Source: Sphaeroforma arctica JP610 (taxonomy: Eukaryota; Opisthokonta; Ichthyosporea; Ichthyophonida). Taken from it: a DNA stretch of 33,522 nucleotides. Numbering within the stretch: position 1 is the first letter of the stretch; every line of letters starts with the position of its first letter. Positions 10,956 to 20,399 of the stretch are shown here, piece by piece. The notes below the pieces were generated by a model. It did not search any database and was not told the origin of the DNA. It saw only the letters and a list, made by a program, of their open reading frames with translations. The position numbers and the translations under genes were made by a program. The stretch spans positions 51,574-85,095 of the forward strand of contig NW_014040341.1 of the NCBI RefSeq assembly GCF_001186125.1. The letters are read 5' to 3'.

Positions 10956-12227
10956 TGTAATGTAATGTAATATATATATATATATAAATGTGTGTGTGTG
11001 TGTGATAAGTTCATTCATGCGATACATCTATGCTTACATCAAGAAGTCGATTATTCGCCTCAGGATCATGGAAGATATCATCTTTGTCGATTGTGGCTGT
11101 AGTCGGCTGATATTTACTCATCTGGTCTGCCGCAGCAATATCATCGAATAATACGCAGTCCAGTGACATAGACTTGACTGCCGAGTAGTGCTTGTAGGTG
11201 GATTCCTTATGGCTGGTGCCTGCGATGTGTGCATGCATATCAAGCAAATAATCTTGAGTGGAGTGCTGGCGGTAGCCTTGTGCCTAGAGAAAGCTGGCTA
11301 ATGCATGGAAATATAGGTCTACCATAGTGAAATATGTACCTGAAATATCGCAACTTGAGAAACTAAGATAGTACATACCTCTGCGTTTCCTTGGAGTGGC
11401 CTAACTGAATAAAAAATCGGAGAAGATTGACTGGAGTGCATTAACTTTGCTTTTAACTCATGGTGGAGCCTCTGACAGAAGTGTAGGTTATAAGTACTGT
11501 TCTAAGTATTACGTTCACTGATCGCAGACTCTTCACTGTCACGTGAATACTTCGGTGTTGCGAGATACAGATATTCCAATAACGGCATTCCGAATGACTT
11601 ATAAAAGATGTTGAACTTAATAAAGGCAGCTCTCAGAGAAAGATCCGACTTGTATAGAACCATATCGCAATATATGACAAAAGTGTATTAACATACAATA
11701 CACATTGATCTGGAATACAGTCAGAGCAGCTTACTCGCAGATCTACGTATAGCCCAGTAGACTCGGTTAATATTGTAATTCTGCCTTCGTATATTTCACC
11801 AGATTCTGTTGTGATCTAATGTATCAATCGAATAAGCACCTTTACCTGCGGCAGTCTTAAAAATACCACCAAAGTACCTAAAATATGTCTGAGTATACCA
11901 TTCGTTTCCTATACACGAGATATAAAAAAGGCTGGGCATGACAAACTGATCCCAATAAGCACCTATCCAATATACAACATGCACAAATACAACCAACATG
12001 CACATATACAATTCAAATGTAAGCGGCACTTCGTTACGAAACACAAGATGTCTGCGCGACATACTATTTTCCAAGCGAGGGTCTTTGAATTGCACGCTAA
12101 GTTTAGCATTAGTGGCCATCACATCATCAACTGTCATATCGGGATCGGCATTACGACCTCCCTGTCCTGGGATTTGGAGTAGATACGCAATAGGCTCATC
12201 ACTGGTAAATCGAACGACTAATGTCAT
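5711..12227 (-). CDS. FN3-nucleoredoxin fusion protein, ten exons, 596 residues
   Basis: Predicted thiol-disulfide oxidoreductase fused to adhesion-type domains. Exons in coding order on the minus strand: 12227-12010, 11877-11846, 11805-11735, 11283-11038, 10258-10095, 9355-9022, 8158-7986, 7494-7346, 6914-6655, 5854-5711. All junctions are GT-AG, phases agree, and the total is 1,791 nt. Residues 1-244 are not firmly recognised; about 74-111 (ESGEIYEGRITILTESTG, then YVDLRAQGY) resemble the closing strands of an ASH/Hydin-like beta sandwich. Residues 245-355 and 356-455 are two FN3 domains (NLEPNTLYTFRTKV; NLDKDNTYSFRVRAV). Residues 463-596 are a nucleoredoxin/tryparedoxin-type thioredoxin fold with WCGPC at 492-496, KMPWLAIPYENQE, and the cis-proline loop VKGVP (Pro 564). 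No signal peptide is evident, so a cytosolic or nuclear site is likelier than secretion. The ATG at 12227 is the first in-frame Met but an upstream exon cannot be excluded. The FN3-1/FN3-2 junction (RAPE|SSALVVEW) looks a few residues short, so a micro-exon may be missing. Confidence 0.85.
5870..6070. repeat. AT/GT microsatellite in intron 9
   Basis: Mixed (AT)n then (GT)n/(GC)-rich tract inside the 800-bp intron between the thioredoxin exons (5855-6654). Frames through it are repeat products. Confidence 0.93.
6066..6654 (-). other. Remainder of intron 9
   Basis: Intronic sequence between the microsatellite and the end of the WCGPC exon at 6655. No coding signal, RNA or repeat recognised. 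Confidence 0.6.
7199..7305 (-). repeat. 62-bp-period direct repeat in intron 8
   Basis: Two imperfect copies beginning TATGGCGTTGAC and ending ATCAACTTA lie 62 bp apart (from 7199 and from 7261), inside the intron between exons 8 and 9 of the FN3-nucleoredoxin gene. Confidence 0.75.
7495..7985 (-). other. Intron 7 of FN3-nucleoredoxin gene
   Basis: This intron splits the second FN3 domain at the arginine codon of SFR|VRAV (phase 2). Nothing else was recognised inside it. Confidence 0.7.
8159..9021 (-). other. Intron 6, with a possible decayed copy of exon 7
   Basis: Intron between the two FN3 domains. At about 8405-8475 short blocks (GTAGCTTA; CAATTTGGTACCAAAT) echo exon 7 at about 8091-8130 in the same order, and on the minus strand encode HLVPN like the exon's YLVPN. 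A short (CA)n tract lies near 8740. A missing micro-exon for the start of the second FN3 domain could be here but was not found. Confidence 0.4.
9620..10075. repeat. ~32-bp minisatellite in intron 5
   Basis: About thirteen imperfect tandem copies of a unit resembling ACATACTACACACAGAATAC followed by AATCATAAAAAC. They lie in the intron between the N-terminal part and the first FN3 domain (9356-10094). Copies are contiguous with no unique spacers, so this is a minisatellite. Confidence 0.9.
10586..11004. repeat. AT, TTA and GT microsatellites with assembly gap, in intron 4
   Basis: Successive (AT)n, (TTA/CTA)n and (GT)n tracts inside the intron 10259-11037. They include a 20-N gap at 10636-10655 that most likely reflects failure to assemble the repeat. 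The poly-Tyr/Ile/Leu frames through it are artefacts. Confidence 0.93.
11284..11734 (-). other. Intron 3 of FN3-nucleoredoxin gene
   Basis: Phase-0 intron between VDLR and AQGY. No other feature was recognised. Confidence 0.65.
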
Positions 12228-12831
12228 GTTGAGATGTATGTAGCTATATCCTAGAACCTGTTGAATGTACTACGTGTTTCTTCTACGGGGATATATGCTT
12301 CTGAATTTAGCTACTATATCAAATGAATCGATAAAGGAAATAATTTACTTCAACCTAGTATGTATAATCATTCATCTTCGAGTGTTTACGATAAGAACGC
12401 ATGTGCAATATTATGTGCATGTTGTAGACTTGTAGACACTTGTATTTAGGGGGGTTTTTTTTGATAAAAACAAAATACATCATGGAACGGGAGAGACACA
12501 TCATACTTCTTTCCTTATATGGCGCATATATCAAATTGGCGGCATCGTACCAGCGAAGTTATGTATTATCGTCAGATCTGGTGAAACCCCTGGTTTTTCT
12601 GGTCGGATGCACTTGTTATCATCTAAAAAATCCGTAGGATCTTTTATAATATTAACTCTAAAAATTGGGGAAGCTCTGGAGTTTTTGGAGTCGAGTCCGA
12701 TAGAGTCCTCCTGCCTCGTACCTGGGGTCAACAGTCCGACATCCGGCGGACAAAGACGACATATAAAAGGGTACTCAAATAGGGCAAAGAACAACAGTCT
12801 ACAAAACAACAAAGCCTTCAAACGTCCACAT
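12228..12831. other. 5' flank of the minus-strand gene
   Basis: Holds the presumed promoter and 5' UTR of the FN3-nucleoredoxin gene. No confident TATA box or motif is claimed. Near 12536 the stretch TTGGCGGCATCGTACCAGCG resembles the TGGCG start of a retroelement primer-binding site. With the charged frame just downstream it could be the start of a decayed LTR element, but no LTR was found. Confidence 0.35.
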
Positions 12832-13130
12832 GAATACCCAGCCCAACCCCGAAAGTTCCCCTCACCATCGACGAACAAGACACCCAAGGGGACCTTCTTT
12901 CCCAAGACTCCTCGACCAAGCGAACCCAGAATGACTTGGATATCCCCGAGACTGATGAACCTATCACGAAAACCCCTCGTGTCGATGAAGAATCCGACAC
13001 CAGGATGGAAGCATACGTGGCTGCACTCGAGAAGAAATCCCTCGCCCGCGACGCCGAACGTGAAGAACGTATGCAAGCCATGATTAACCTACGTGACCAT
13101 ATTATACGAGATCCAAACTTTGAAGACTAG
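12832..13130 (+). pseudogene. Charged coiled-coil open frame, possibly a gag-like fossil
   Basis: An open frame of about 99 codons follows a stop at 12829-12831 and has its first Met at 12936. It is rich in Asp, Glu, Arg and Lys, with MEAYVAALEKKSLARDAERE and then ERMQAMINLRDHIIRDPN before the stop. The heptad-like charge pattern suggests a coiled coil, and its look is closest to the N-terminus of retroelement gag proteins. I do not recognise a family. Overlapping frames on both strands here are shadows. Confidence 0.35.
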
Positions 13131-13334
13131 TTTTCTACCCATGAACAAACAGCTCAACGTCAAGAAGATCACAATCTTACATAGATAATACCGGGACTAT
13201 CTTTTGTTTCCCCACGACCTCTCTTCCCGAGCCCGTCAAGGAGAAACTGAAACTAGGGAAATATATAAACCTATCCGCAATTAAGAGTGCAATGCGCCCC
13301 ACCCATACACGAGAGAGCACCACGGAACTTAAGA

Positions 13335-14023
13335 TGTGGACAAAGTACCCTAGGCGGAGGTTTAGGACCGGACAAGAGGACCTGACCTGAGAGAGGATTT
13401 TAGGACCGCACCAGAGGACCGGACCTAGGGGATTATTTGAGGACCGGACCAGAGGACCGGACCAGAGGACTGGACCAATTAGTGGAATAGAGAATTTAAA
13501 GAGATAAAAGTGATAACTCATACGAAACCATAGAGACGGGTACTTCCACATAACCCGATGGTAGAGAAAGTCTCGTTCCACATAGGATTGTGATTAATAA
13601 CTATAGCAGGCGCGCCATTCCCAATGGCAATTCTGACTGGGTTTGTGATAAAAACCAAGTAACACAGCGTAAAAAAAGTGTGAAGTCTGAAATAAGTGAA
13701 CTCTTTATTAATCACGCTCCTATGTGGGACGAGATTTTCTCTAACAACGGCAGATTGTGAAAATCTCCGTATCTAAGATTCTGGTTTCCTAGTTACTAAA
13801 TAATGGCGACGTCCGGTGAGTCATCATTCTCTCTCACTAAATAATATATTCTATTATCTAGTCCGATCCTCGGATCACAATTAAATCCTCTCAGGCCCGA
13901 TCCTATGGCTCGGTCCTAAATAAAATCTCCTAGGTCCGGTTCTCCGGTCCGGTCTTAGATTTTTCATGTCGGTCCGGTCCTCTGGTCCGGCTCTATATCT
14001 CCGTCTACGGTACTTTGTCCACA
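13335..14023. mobile_element. 689-bp fold-back (long inverted repeat) element
   Basis: The ends are a perfect 15-bp inverted repeat, TGTGGACAAAGTACC at 13335-13349 and its complement at 14009-14023. The inverted similarity runs inward for about 250-300 bp on each side. The outer arm halves are built of GGACCGGACCAGA-like subrepeats (13366-13475 and, inverted, 13860-13990). The inner halves share an imperfect block around CACATAGGATTGTGATTAATAA (13580-13601; partner near 13700-13725). The centre is near 13,670. No coding capacity and no clear target-site duplication were seen. The structure fits a non-autonomous fold-back DNA transposon or MITE, class unknown. Confidence 0.7.
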
Positions 14024-14497
14024 GCCCCACCAAGTTGAGTGTTGGTATTTTTGTAATAACTATTTATGCCACAAATCTGTGATATTTTGTAAATAAAAAT
14101 ATAAAGGTAATATCTACACGGACCGTGGGGTTATTGCATCGTCATAATTATTATTTGCTATTTATTACAAGTGTCGTAAATATTCGTAGCTAAAGTATCA
14201 CTCAGTCAACTGTAAACAGACTAAAGTACCTGTTTTATATTGAAATGTATAAAATGCGGTAGTATTATCGGCTGTATGACCAAATTCTTTTGTCCTTTTG
14301 TAAATGCAAGAAAAAATCTGAATAACAACAAATACAATTAAGAACAGTCCTAAATTTATATATTGTCGTTTTTTTATATCTTGTATTTGTATCCGGTTCA
14401 AACTATGTTTAATACATTACGACTCGTGTCTAAAATTCGTGTCACCAATTGTTGTAACTCTTTATAATGACATATGTGGCTCATTTAACATATTGTC
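14024..14497. other. AT-rich spacer, downstream of LINE frame
   Basis: Sequence between the fold-back element and the LINE reverse transcriptase. On the minus strand it would be the 3' side of the LINE. A 67-codon minus frame (14198-14401) with one hydrophobic stretch is present but unsupported. A run of seven A on the minus strand near 14370 is too short to call a poly(A) tail. Confidence 0.4.
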
Positions 14498-16015
14498 TTA
14501 TTCTACATCTATATCCAATGCTGCAACCAGGGATTCCATATGTCTAGCGAGGTTGATTTCTGGTACTCCGTGAGAGAGTGGGAACCCCAGGCATTTGGAG
14601 TGTTTCGGTTCGGCATGTGTGGGCGCCAGTTTCAGGGGGAGGTAACGTGTGCTCCAATGTGCGTCTGCAAGCGTCGGCGTAATAAGCTCACCATTTATAC
14701 GAAGGGTTGGCGCCGCGTGTCGCAAGTCGGTAGATCGTACTCGGGGTTTAATGATACCCTGTTCGAGGCCAGATTTGCGTCCCCACGCATCAATGTCATC
14801 TAAGAAGGGCTGGAGCGAAACCGATCGAGGGGCTTGGATCCGTGTGTCATCGACAAATAAATAAGAGCGGAGGAGCTTGGGCCGAAATTGTGCTAGCGTG
14901 ACAGCTAAGGAATTCATGTAGATAATAAAGAGCTGGGGGCCGATGATTGAGCCTTGTAGGATGCCATTCGTTCTATGAAATAGAGACGAGAGCGTGCCGC
15001 GGTATGTCACTCGGGTAGGGACCCTCCCAAACAGCGCGCGGGGGCAGTTGATCCAGTTTTCGGGCATTCCAGCGTGACGCAGAAGTACCCATAGGCGTGG
15101 GAGAGCGACCTTGTCGTATGCCTTGGTTATGTCCAGACAGACGTCGTTCCACTCCTCTTCTGACTGTGTCTCATATTCCATGGCGGCAAGTGCTTGGGTA
15201 TGACAGGAGTACCGTGATTTGAAGCCAGCTTGGGTAGCATGGGTAGCAAAGCCGGGGTGGCTCGTAATCAGATTAAGAAAGCACTTTTTAAAGATGCGTC
15301 TGACTATTTGCGTAAGCGTGATGGGGCGGAAGTCGGCGGGGGAGGTGATATTTGCATCGGCTTTCTTTGGGTGCGCTGTCAGGAGACTACAGTTCAGGGC
15401 TGCGGGGAAGGTACCCGCCTTCAGTAGCTCAGTGAATGCTTCGGCAAGGAGTCTAATCAGTGGGCTATTGGCGTCGGGGCGTCCTAATGTACGGCGTTCG
15501 GTAGAGCGCTCCACTGCGGCCTTCAGGAGGAGGATGTGAATCTCGTCGGGGCCAGGTCCCTTATTGGGATAGCGTAGTATTGCCTCCATTACATCGTCAA
15601 GGCGTATGGTGGAAGTGACATCAGGAGAGGGTTCGGTATCCGGTGGAACCACGTACGGGTTCGTAGAGTTGAATAGGGCCTCAAAGTAGCCAGCGAGGGT
15701 AGCGCCTGTGTCATCGGTACCCGGTATGCAGGGTTGGCGCGGAGACCGTCGTTGGTACGCAATATCTTTGAACATTTGAGCATTGCTTTGGGCGGTCAGA
15801 CGTGGCCGGAACGAGTGCTTTGGCAGCCGCTGAACCCAAGGTCTGTTTAAGTCATAATAGAACCCTCCAAAGATTTGTGGGTTAGTGGCATAGCGCCAGA
15901 TGCGGTCGAGGATTCGTAGCAGCCCTTCCGCTGGTCCATGCACATTGAGATACGACCGTAGTAGGTTCTGATGCGCCCGAATTTCGGCTTGGAATAGTCG
16001 CGCGCGGGATTTGTA
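14498..16015 (-). CDS. Non-LTR retrotransposon (LINE) reverse transcriptase, truncated
   Basis: Continuous open frame of about 505 codons on the minus strand, entered after a stop at 16016-16018. Counting from the GTG at 15943, LINE-type RT motifs appear in order: NKGPGPDEIH (127-136), SPADFRPITLTQIVRR (201-216), QAGFKSRYSC (238-247), motif A CLDITKAYDKV with catalytic Asp 271, motif B GILQGSIIGPQLFIIYMNSL (327-346), motif C LFVDD (362-366), and KCLGFPLSHG (450-459) at the thumb. Both motif C aspartates are present. There is no endonuclease domain before it and no zinc knuckle or RNase H after it, so the element is truncated at the 5' side and ends early. The unbroken frame suggests a fairly young copy or continued constraint. 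The clade is not resolved by eye. Confidence 0.88.
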   Translation of the reverse strand, partial: YKSRARLFQAEIRAHQNLLRSYLNVHGPAEGLLRILDRIWRYATNPQIFGGFYYDLNRPWVQRLPKHSFRPRLTAQSNAQMFKDIAYQRRSPRQPCIPGTDDTGATLAGYFEALFNSTNPYVVPPDTEPSPDVTSTIRLDDVMEAILRYPNKGPGPDEIHILLLKAAVERSTERRTLGRPDANSPLIRLLAEAFTELLKAGTFPAALNCSLLTAHPKKADANITSPADFRPITLTQIVRRIFKKCFLNLITSHPGFATHATQAGFKSRYSCHTQALAAMEYETQSEEEWNDVCLDITKAYDKVALPRLWVLLRHAGMPENWINCPRALFGRVPTRVTYRGTLSSLFHRTNGILQGSIIGPQLFIIYMNSLAVTLAQFRPKLLRSYLFVDDTRIQAPRSVSLQPFLDDIDAWGRKSGLEQGIIKPRVRSTDLRHAAPTLRINGELITPTLADAHWSTRYLPLKLAPTHAEPKHSKCLGFPLSHGVPEINLARHMESLVAALDIDVE

Positions 16016-16647
16016 TTAAGGCTATATGTATAGTCGCTGTAGTATTTGTTATGAATATGTATATACGTGTGGATATTGCTCTGCGATTGTGTTGTAGTAT
16101 CGTAGCCGTTATACTTGACCTATGTGAATGGTATATGATAAATAAGACTACTGTAATGTTAACTAATATCCTATCCTGTATATGTCGTGCAAGTATTATA
16201 TTCATGTCTCAAAGTCTACGTAAGTTTACTTTATTATTAATAACGTGTAAGTGTGTATCCTCTCGTGCAGACGTCATTCATGCATGCAGCAAGGACGCAG
16301 CCCCGGCCAGACATACCAACAACCAAGGCCGCTCGAACCTTGGACCAGCCGTCGCCGTCGTCGACTCTCACGAGTTTGAATCCGCTTACGGTATGCAGTC
16401 ACCACATTCGGATCATTAAAAGCATCCGCTGTCACCCATGTGGGAGAGCCCTCTAAACTCCGATTGCTGAGCTGCCTCATTGTGGCGGTGTGACATGATG
16501 AGCCGGAATGTCGATCTCCCTTCTTTCCATAGCGATTCATCTAGCGGTGGCTCCGTAGCCCGGTGAACTAGCCGAATAATCTCCACATTAACTGGACGGT
16601 CTCTGTGTTCCGGTGGTTTGCTGCCATCCTTCTCTCGTAGATGGTAA
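16016..16647. other. Spacer between LINE and LTR
   Basis: No endonuclease or gag-like motif of the LINE could be found here, although this is where its 5' part would lie. The minus-strand frames at 16274-16540 and 16416-16667 have no recognisable motif. Confidence 0.45.
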
Positions 16648-17411
16648 TGTAATAGCCAGACCTCCACATTAGACTCTATGTTATAAACGTACTCTTAAGC
16701 AGTACGTAAATTATAACCGGTACGAGGAACTTAAGTTTCCTAATGGTCTTTAATGGTTTTATTAATTAATACCTTTTCCATTTTACATATCAAATATTTG
16801 GACGAGGCCATAAAAAGGCCCCAGTAAAATACCAAACATAAAATTTGGTCTAGTTCTATTAATAGAACTATATTTACTTTCCAAATCTATTTATATCTGA
16901 ATACTTCGGTAGCGAGATGGCTCAACCGAATATAGGTTTCTAGGGACTATTAATGTTACCTAGTTGATCCTCCGATCAGCCAACCAGATGTGACAGTCTG
17001 ATGAAGGCTAAGTCGGTAATTCTTGATAAGTGGTAAGTTGTTGGGTAAGACAATAACTAAGGACATCAAGAGTTTTTTTTCCTTTTTCTTTTCTTTTCTT
17101 TTTTTCTAAAGATAGGATTTTATGAGTCTCTCGGATTCGCCCCAACGAAACATACCATAGTTTCTAATAGAGCGACAACGAAACACTAAACAAAATCCCT
17201 TCGGCGGAAACAGTACTGAGAGGATTATATTTAGGCAATGTCTCAGCCTCACAATCCCTGAGAGTATTGCTGTTTTCACGAGGCATACCTAACTTTACTA
17301 AAAGTCTCATTTCGATTATATACTTTGATATTTTCACAATACTTAGAATTTACATACGCGTTTATATACTCTAAGGCGTTGATATTGCCTTAGTAGACCG
17401 AATCTTACACA
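16648..17411 (+). repeat. LTR of Ty3/gypsy-like fossil (left copy)
   Basis: 764-bp repeat starting TGTAATAGCC and ending CTTACACA (TG...CA). It matches the sequence at 26688-27461 in reverse complement, by eye at roughly 90% or better identity. It contains a polypyrimidine tract at about 17071-17106. It sits directly upstream of the gag-like frames, as a 5' LTR should. Bases after 17411 show no clear tRNA primer-binding site. Confidence 0.8.
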
Positions 17412-17534
17412 TTTTAAAGTTAGCAAAGGTATTAATTACTTAGACTACTTCAGCGTCAAGGTAGATTAACTACTACAAAAAAAATATTGTCCAAGCTAGT
17501 CCTTAAGAGATCAGCTAGCAGTCATAAGTTAAGA

Positions 17535-19708
17535 TTATAACCAAGAAAGACAATACTCCTTCTAAGAAGCGTAGTATAGCTGAAAAGAAAAAGATGGAGA
17601 GAGAAACCTCTGTCGCTGCTGATGCGTTTAACCGCACTGTAGCCGAAGCACTTGCCTCCGACAATAATAGTCAACAGGACAATGCTTCAGATAAGGATGT
17701 AGCCACTCCGATTAAGGAGACTACTCCCTTTGCCTCAACTTCAAAGCTTTCATTTACGAAGCCAAGAAGTGAGACAAGGGACACGTCTCAAGACGCCCCA
17801 ACCCATTCTTCTGACGAAACTCAGAAAGAAAAGTTCCCAATTATAAGGGAGTCCCCAATTATAGGGGACAAGGACAAATCTCAAAAAGATCCTATATTGG
17901 AACCAGAAGAGGAGGCAAGCTCAAGTGGCAACCCCGAATCTGCGTCCGAGATTACTAAGCTAACGCGCATAAGTAAGATAATTACTGACAACACTGATCT
18001 TAAGAATCAGTTAGCTACCCTTATGAAAGACTTGACTGTTGAGGATAACATACACAGCACTTACGCGAGCATGTTTCTCCGGGATTACTGAAGCCCTACA
18101 GAAGTGAACAAAACGTCGACAGGCAATTACGCCCGAAGAACGTAAAGACTCGAGCGCTACACCTGTGGCATATGAGCCAGATGTGCTCAGCGTATCTATA
18201 CCTAACGAGGTACTACCACCAGAACTTCAGGCTAATTACTCGCCTGTTCTGACACCCGGCCGTGAGTCACCCATCCTTGAGGGTATTATAGACCCAGAGG
18301 CAGGTAGAAATACTCCGCCACTTTTACCCAATTGGGATGACAATCGTCGGAAACCAGTTAAAACTGGGTATGTTATCCAGACGCATGAATCACTCAAGAT
18401 TATAATATCAACCACTATCCGAGGAACAGAGCACCGAAGGGCTTCAACCATGGACTTTACAAGGGGTAATAAACACCCCCGTAAACGTGTTAACGAAGTC
18501 GAATTTAATCGCTTCGATCGCACAGCACTACATCAATCCGCAGAGAATTTTCACTTTGACGAGGTGACCGAACTTAACAAATCGGTCGACGATTATACCA
18601 TTAAAATGGAAATCGCCCACGATGCGCATCATGCTGAGGATGTATTATACTTTGCTAATATGATTGCGATTAAGCAAAAGCGCATCGATCAGCTACTTCA
18701 GGCCCAACGTGGACAAGACCACAGGGATAATCAGAAGTACAAAGACAGATCAGTCGACTTAAGTCGAACTGGGATGCCAACAGTAAGCAAGTCGAGTTTA
18801 TAAACATCCATGACCTCGACACGCTAACCAGTACGCTTAATGCGTTTACGGTCATGCTGGAGACGAATGATATCGCTCCCCAGCAATGGATCTCTGCTGC
18901 AATGCAAACGTTTGACCCTACAGGTACAAGTTATTTGATCCTGCAGCGACACCAACATGGGCTAGACACTTGTCGTGACTGGCCAGCTGTGTATTGGTTG
19001 GTTACATCCTTGTTAAGTAAGGACATGCGTAGCCTAGGACTGAGTTCAATTTTAACTGAACCAGTTGAGAACACGCCCATTCAGAGTTATATTCTGAAGC
19101 TAGATGCTGACCTGAAACGTCCAGATATAACAAAGGACAAGGCACAGCGATGGTACGAGCATCTGGTTATGCACGTGATCTGTAAGAACATAGGGAATAA
19201 CGACCATGAGAGCCTGTACACCGAGTTACGACGTAAACACGCGACTGAGGCTCGAGACAAGGGACATAAAACAAAGTTTTATCTATTCCGACTTATGTTG
19301 AAACATTATGATACTGTATCCACCCTTTTCCCCGCACACCGAGTAACATCGAAGGGAAAAGTGGCTGTTAAGAAGCCGCGGGAGCACACCGATCACGAAT
19401 ACGTATCCAGGCAGACCTCAAACGAGAGACCCCAACATACACGTGCTCGCGACTCCACTCTATCCACGCGACCCAATAAACGGGCACGCGCGGAGGCGAA
19501 GGACAAGGAACCTCCATTTAAGGAGATTAAGAAATGTGCCGACGCACAGTGCGGGTATGACATGTACCAATTGACCCCTAACGGTTATTGGAATGGCAGG
19601 CATGCATTCACCTGTACACACTTTCTTTTTAAGTGCGACAAGTGTGAGAAGACCAATGGCTATCACACTAAGTCTTGTGACAAAAAGCCCGACATTAAGT
19701 TGGAGTGA
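17535..19708 (+). pseudogene. Gag-like region of Ty3/gypsy-like fossil
   Basis: Three long open stretches on the plus strand with charged, Ser/Thr-rich composition, lying between the LTR and the protease. The last ends in a Cys/His-rich segment (KCDKCEKTNGYHTKSCDKK) that looks like a nucleic-acid-binding zinc motif, as expected for the nucleocapsid part. No strong gag family match can be made by eye. Position and the zinc-like end support the call. Confidence 0.65.
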
Positions 19709-19710
19709 AA

Positions 19711-20050
19711 GTACTACCAGGTACAATCGTTACACAGACAATACAACGACTCTTTAGATGAGCGTGTAATAATCCCTGTATACTGCCATGGAAATAAAAT
19801 CCTTGCATTGATTGATCCTGGTTCAGAAATTTCATGTATATCCGATCGCTTTGCATTAATGTAAGATATCGAAAGGAGAAGTACTACCAGGTACAATCGT
19901 TACACAGACAATACAACGACTCTTTAGATGAGCGTGTAATAATCCCTGTATACTGCAATGGAAATAAAATCCTTGCATTGATTGATCCTGGTTCAGAAAT
20001 TTCATGTATATCCGATCGCTTTGCATTAGTGTAAGATCTCGAAAGGAGAA
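19711..20050 (+). repeat. 170-bp tandem duplication in protease region
   Basis: Two nearly identical direct copies of a 170-bp unit starting GTACTACCAGGTACAATCG (from 19711 and from 19881). Each holds the retropepsin-like active-site stretch LALIDPGSEISCISDRFAL. The near identity points to a recent duplication after the element had inserted. Confidence 0.88.
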
Positions 20051-20380
20051 CACAAACAACTCACCTCATTTTAGCATATGATAAAACTTCTACGTGTGAT
20101 ACCATGGCCACAGATGTTAAAATCTCCCTGGCCGATGATAGGAGTATCACTACCCAAGCTGTGATAGTTAAGATGTCACAGAAGTACGACATTATAGTCG
20201 GAATGAGCGATTTGCTCACTCTAGGTATAACCGTAACTGGTCTACCAAATAACATAGATCCATTAAGGGATCAGTCAGACGATAACTGTCTGAATCCATA
20301 TAAGCCCCCGTCAGACACAGTCAAGGCATTAATACCTGACTTTGCGAACAAAATCATAGATCTGATTCTAGTTAATAAGA
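19711..20380 (+). pseudogene. Retropepsin-like aspartic protease of fossil
   Basis: LALIDPGSEISCIS resembles the active-site loop of retroelement aspartic proteases (usually D-S/T-G). The later stretch YDIIVGMSDLLTLGITV matches the family's second conserved block (I-x-G-x-D-x-L). Located between gag and RT as in Ty3/gypsy elements. Confidence 0.65.
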
Positions 20381-20399
20381 AGATAAAAATCACAGATTG

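Noticed and set aside
10561-10970. Several ~100-codon frames of Tyr, Ile, Leu or Asn runs
   Set aside because: Products of TTA/AT microsatellites and an assembly gap in an intron.
12531-13076. 181-codon minus-strand frame
   Set aside because: Antisense to the charged plus-strand frame, with no motif and overlapping a better coding candidate.
12607-13083. 158-codon plus-strand frame rich in Pro/Ser/Lys
   Set aside because: Shadow of the charged frame at 12832-13130; its composition is what that frame gives when read one base off.
15219-15539. 106-codon plus-strand frame
   Set aside because: Antisense shadow of the LINE reverse transcriptase.
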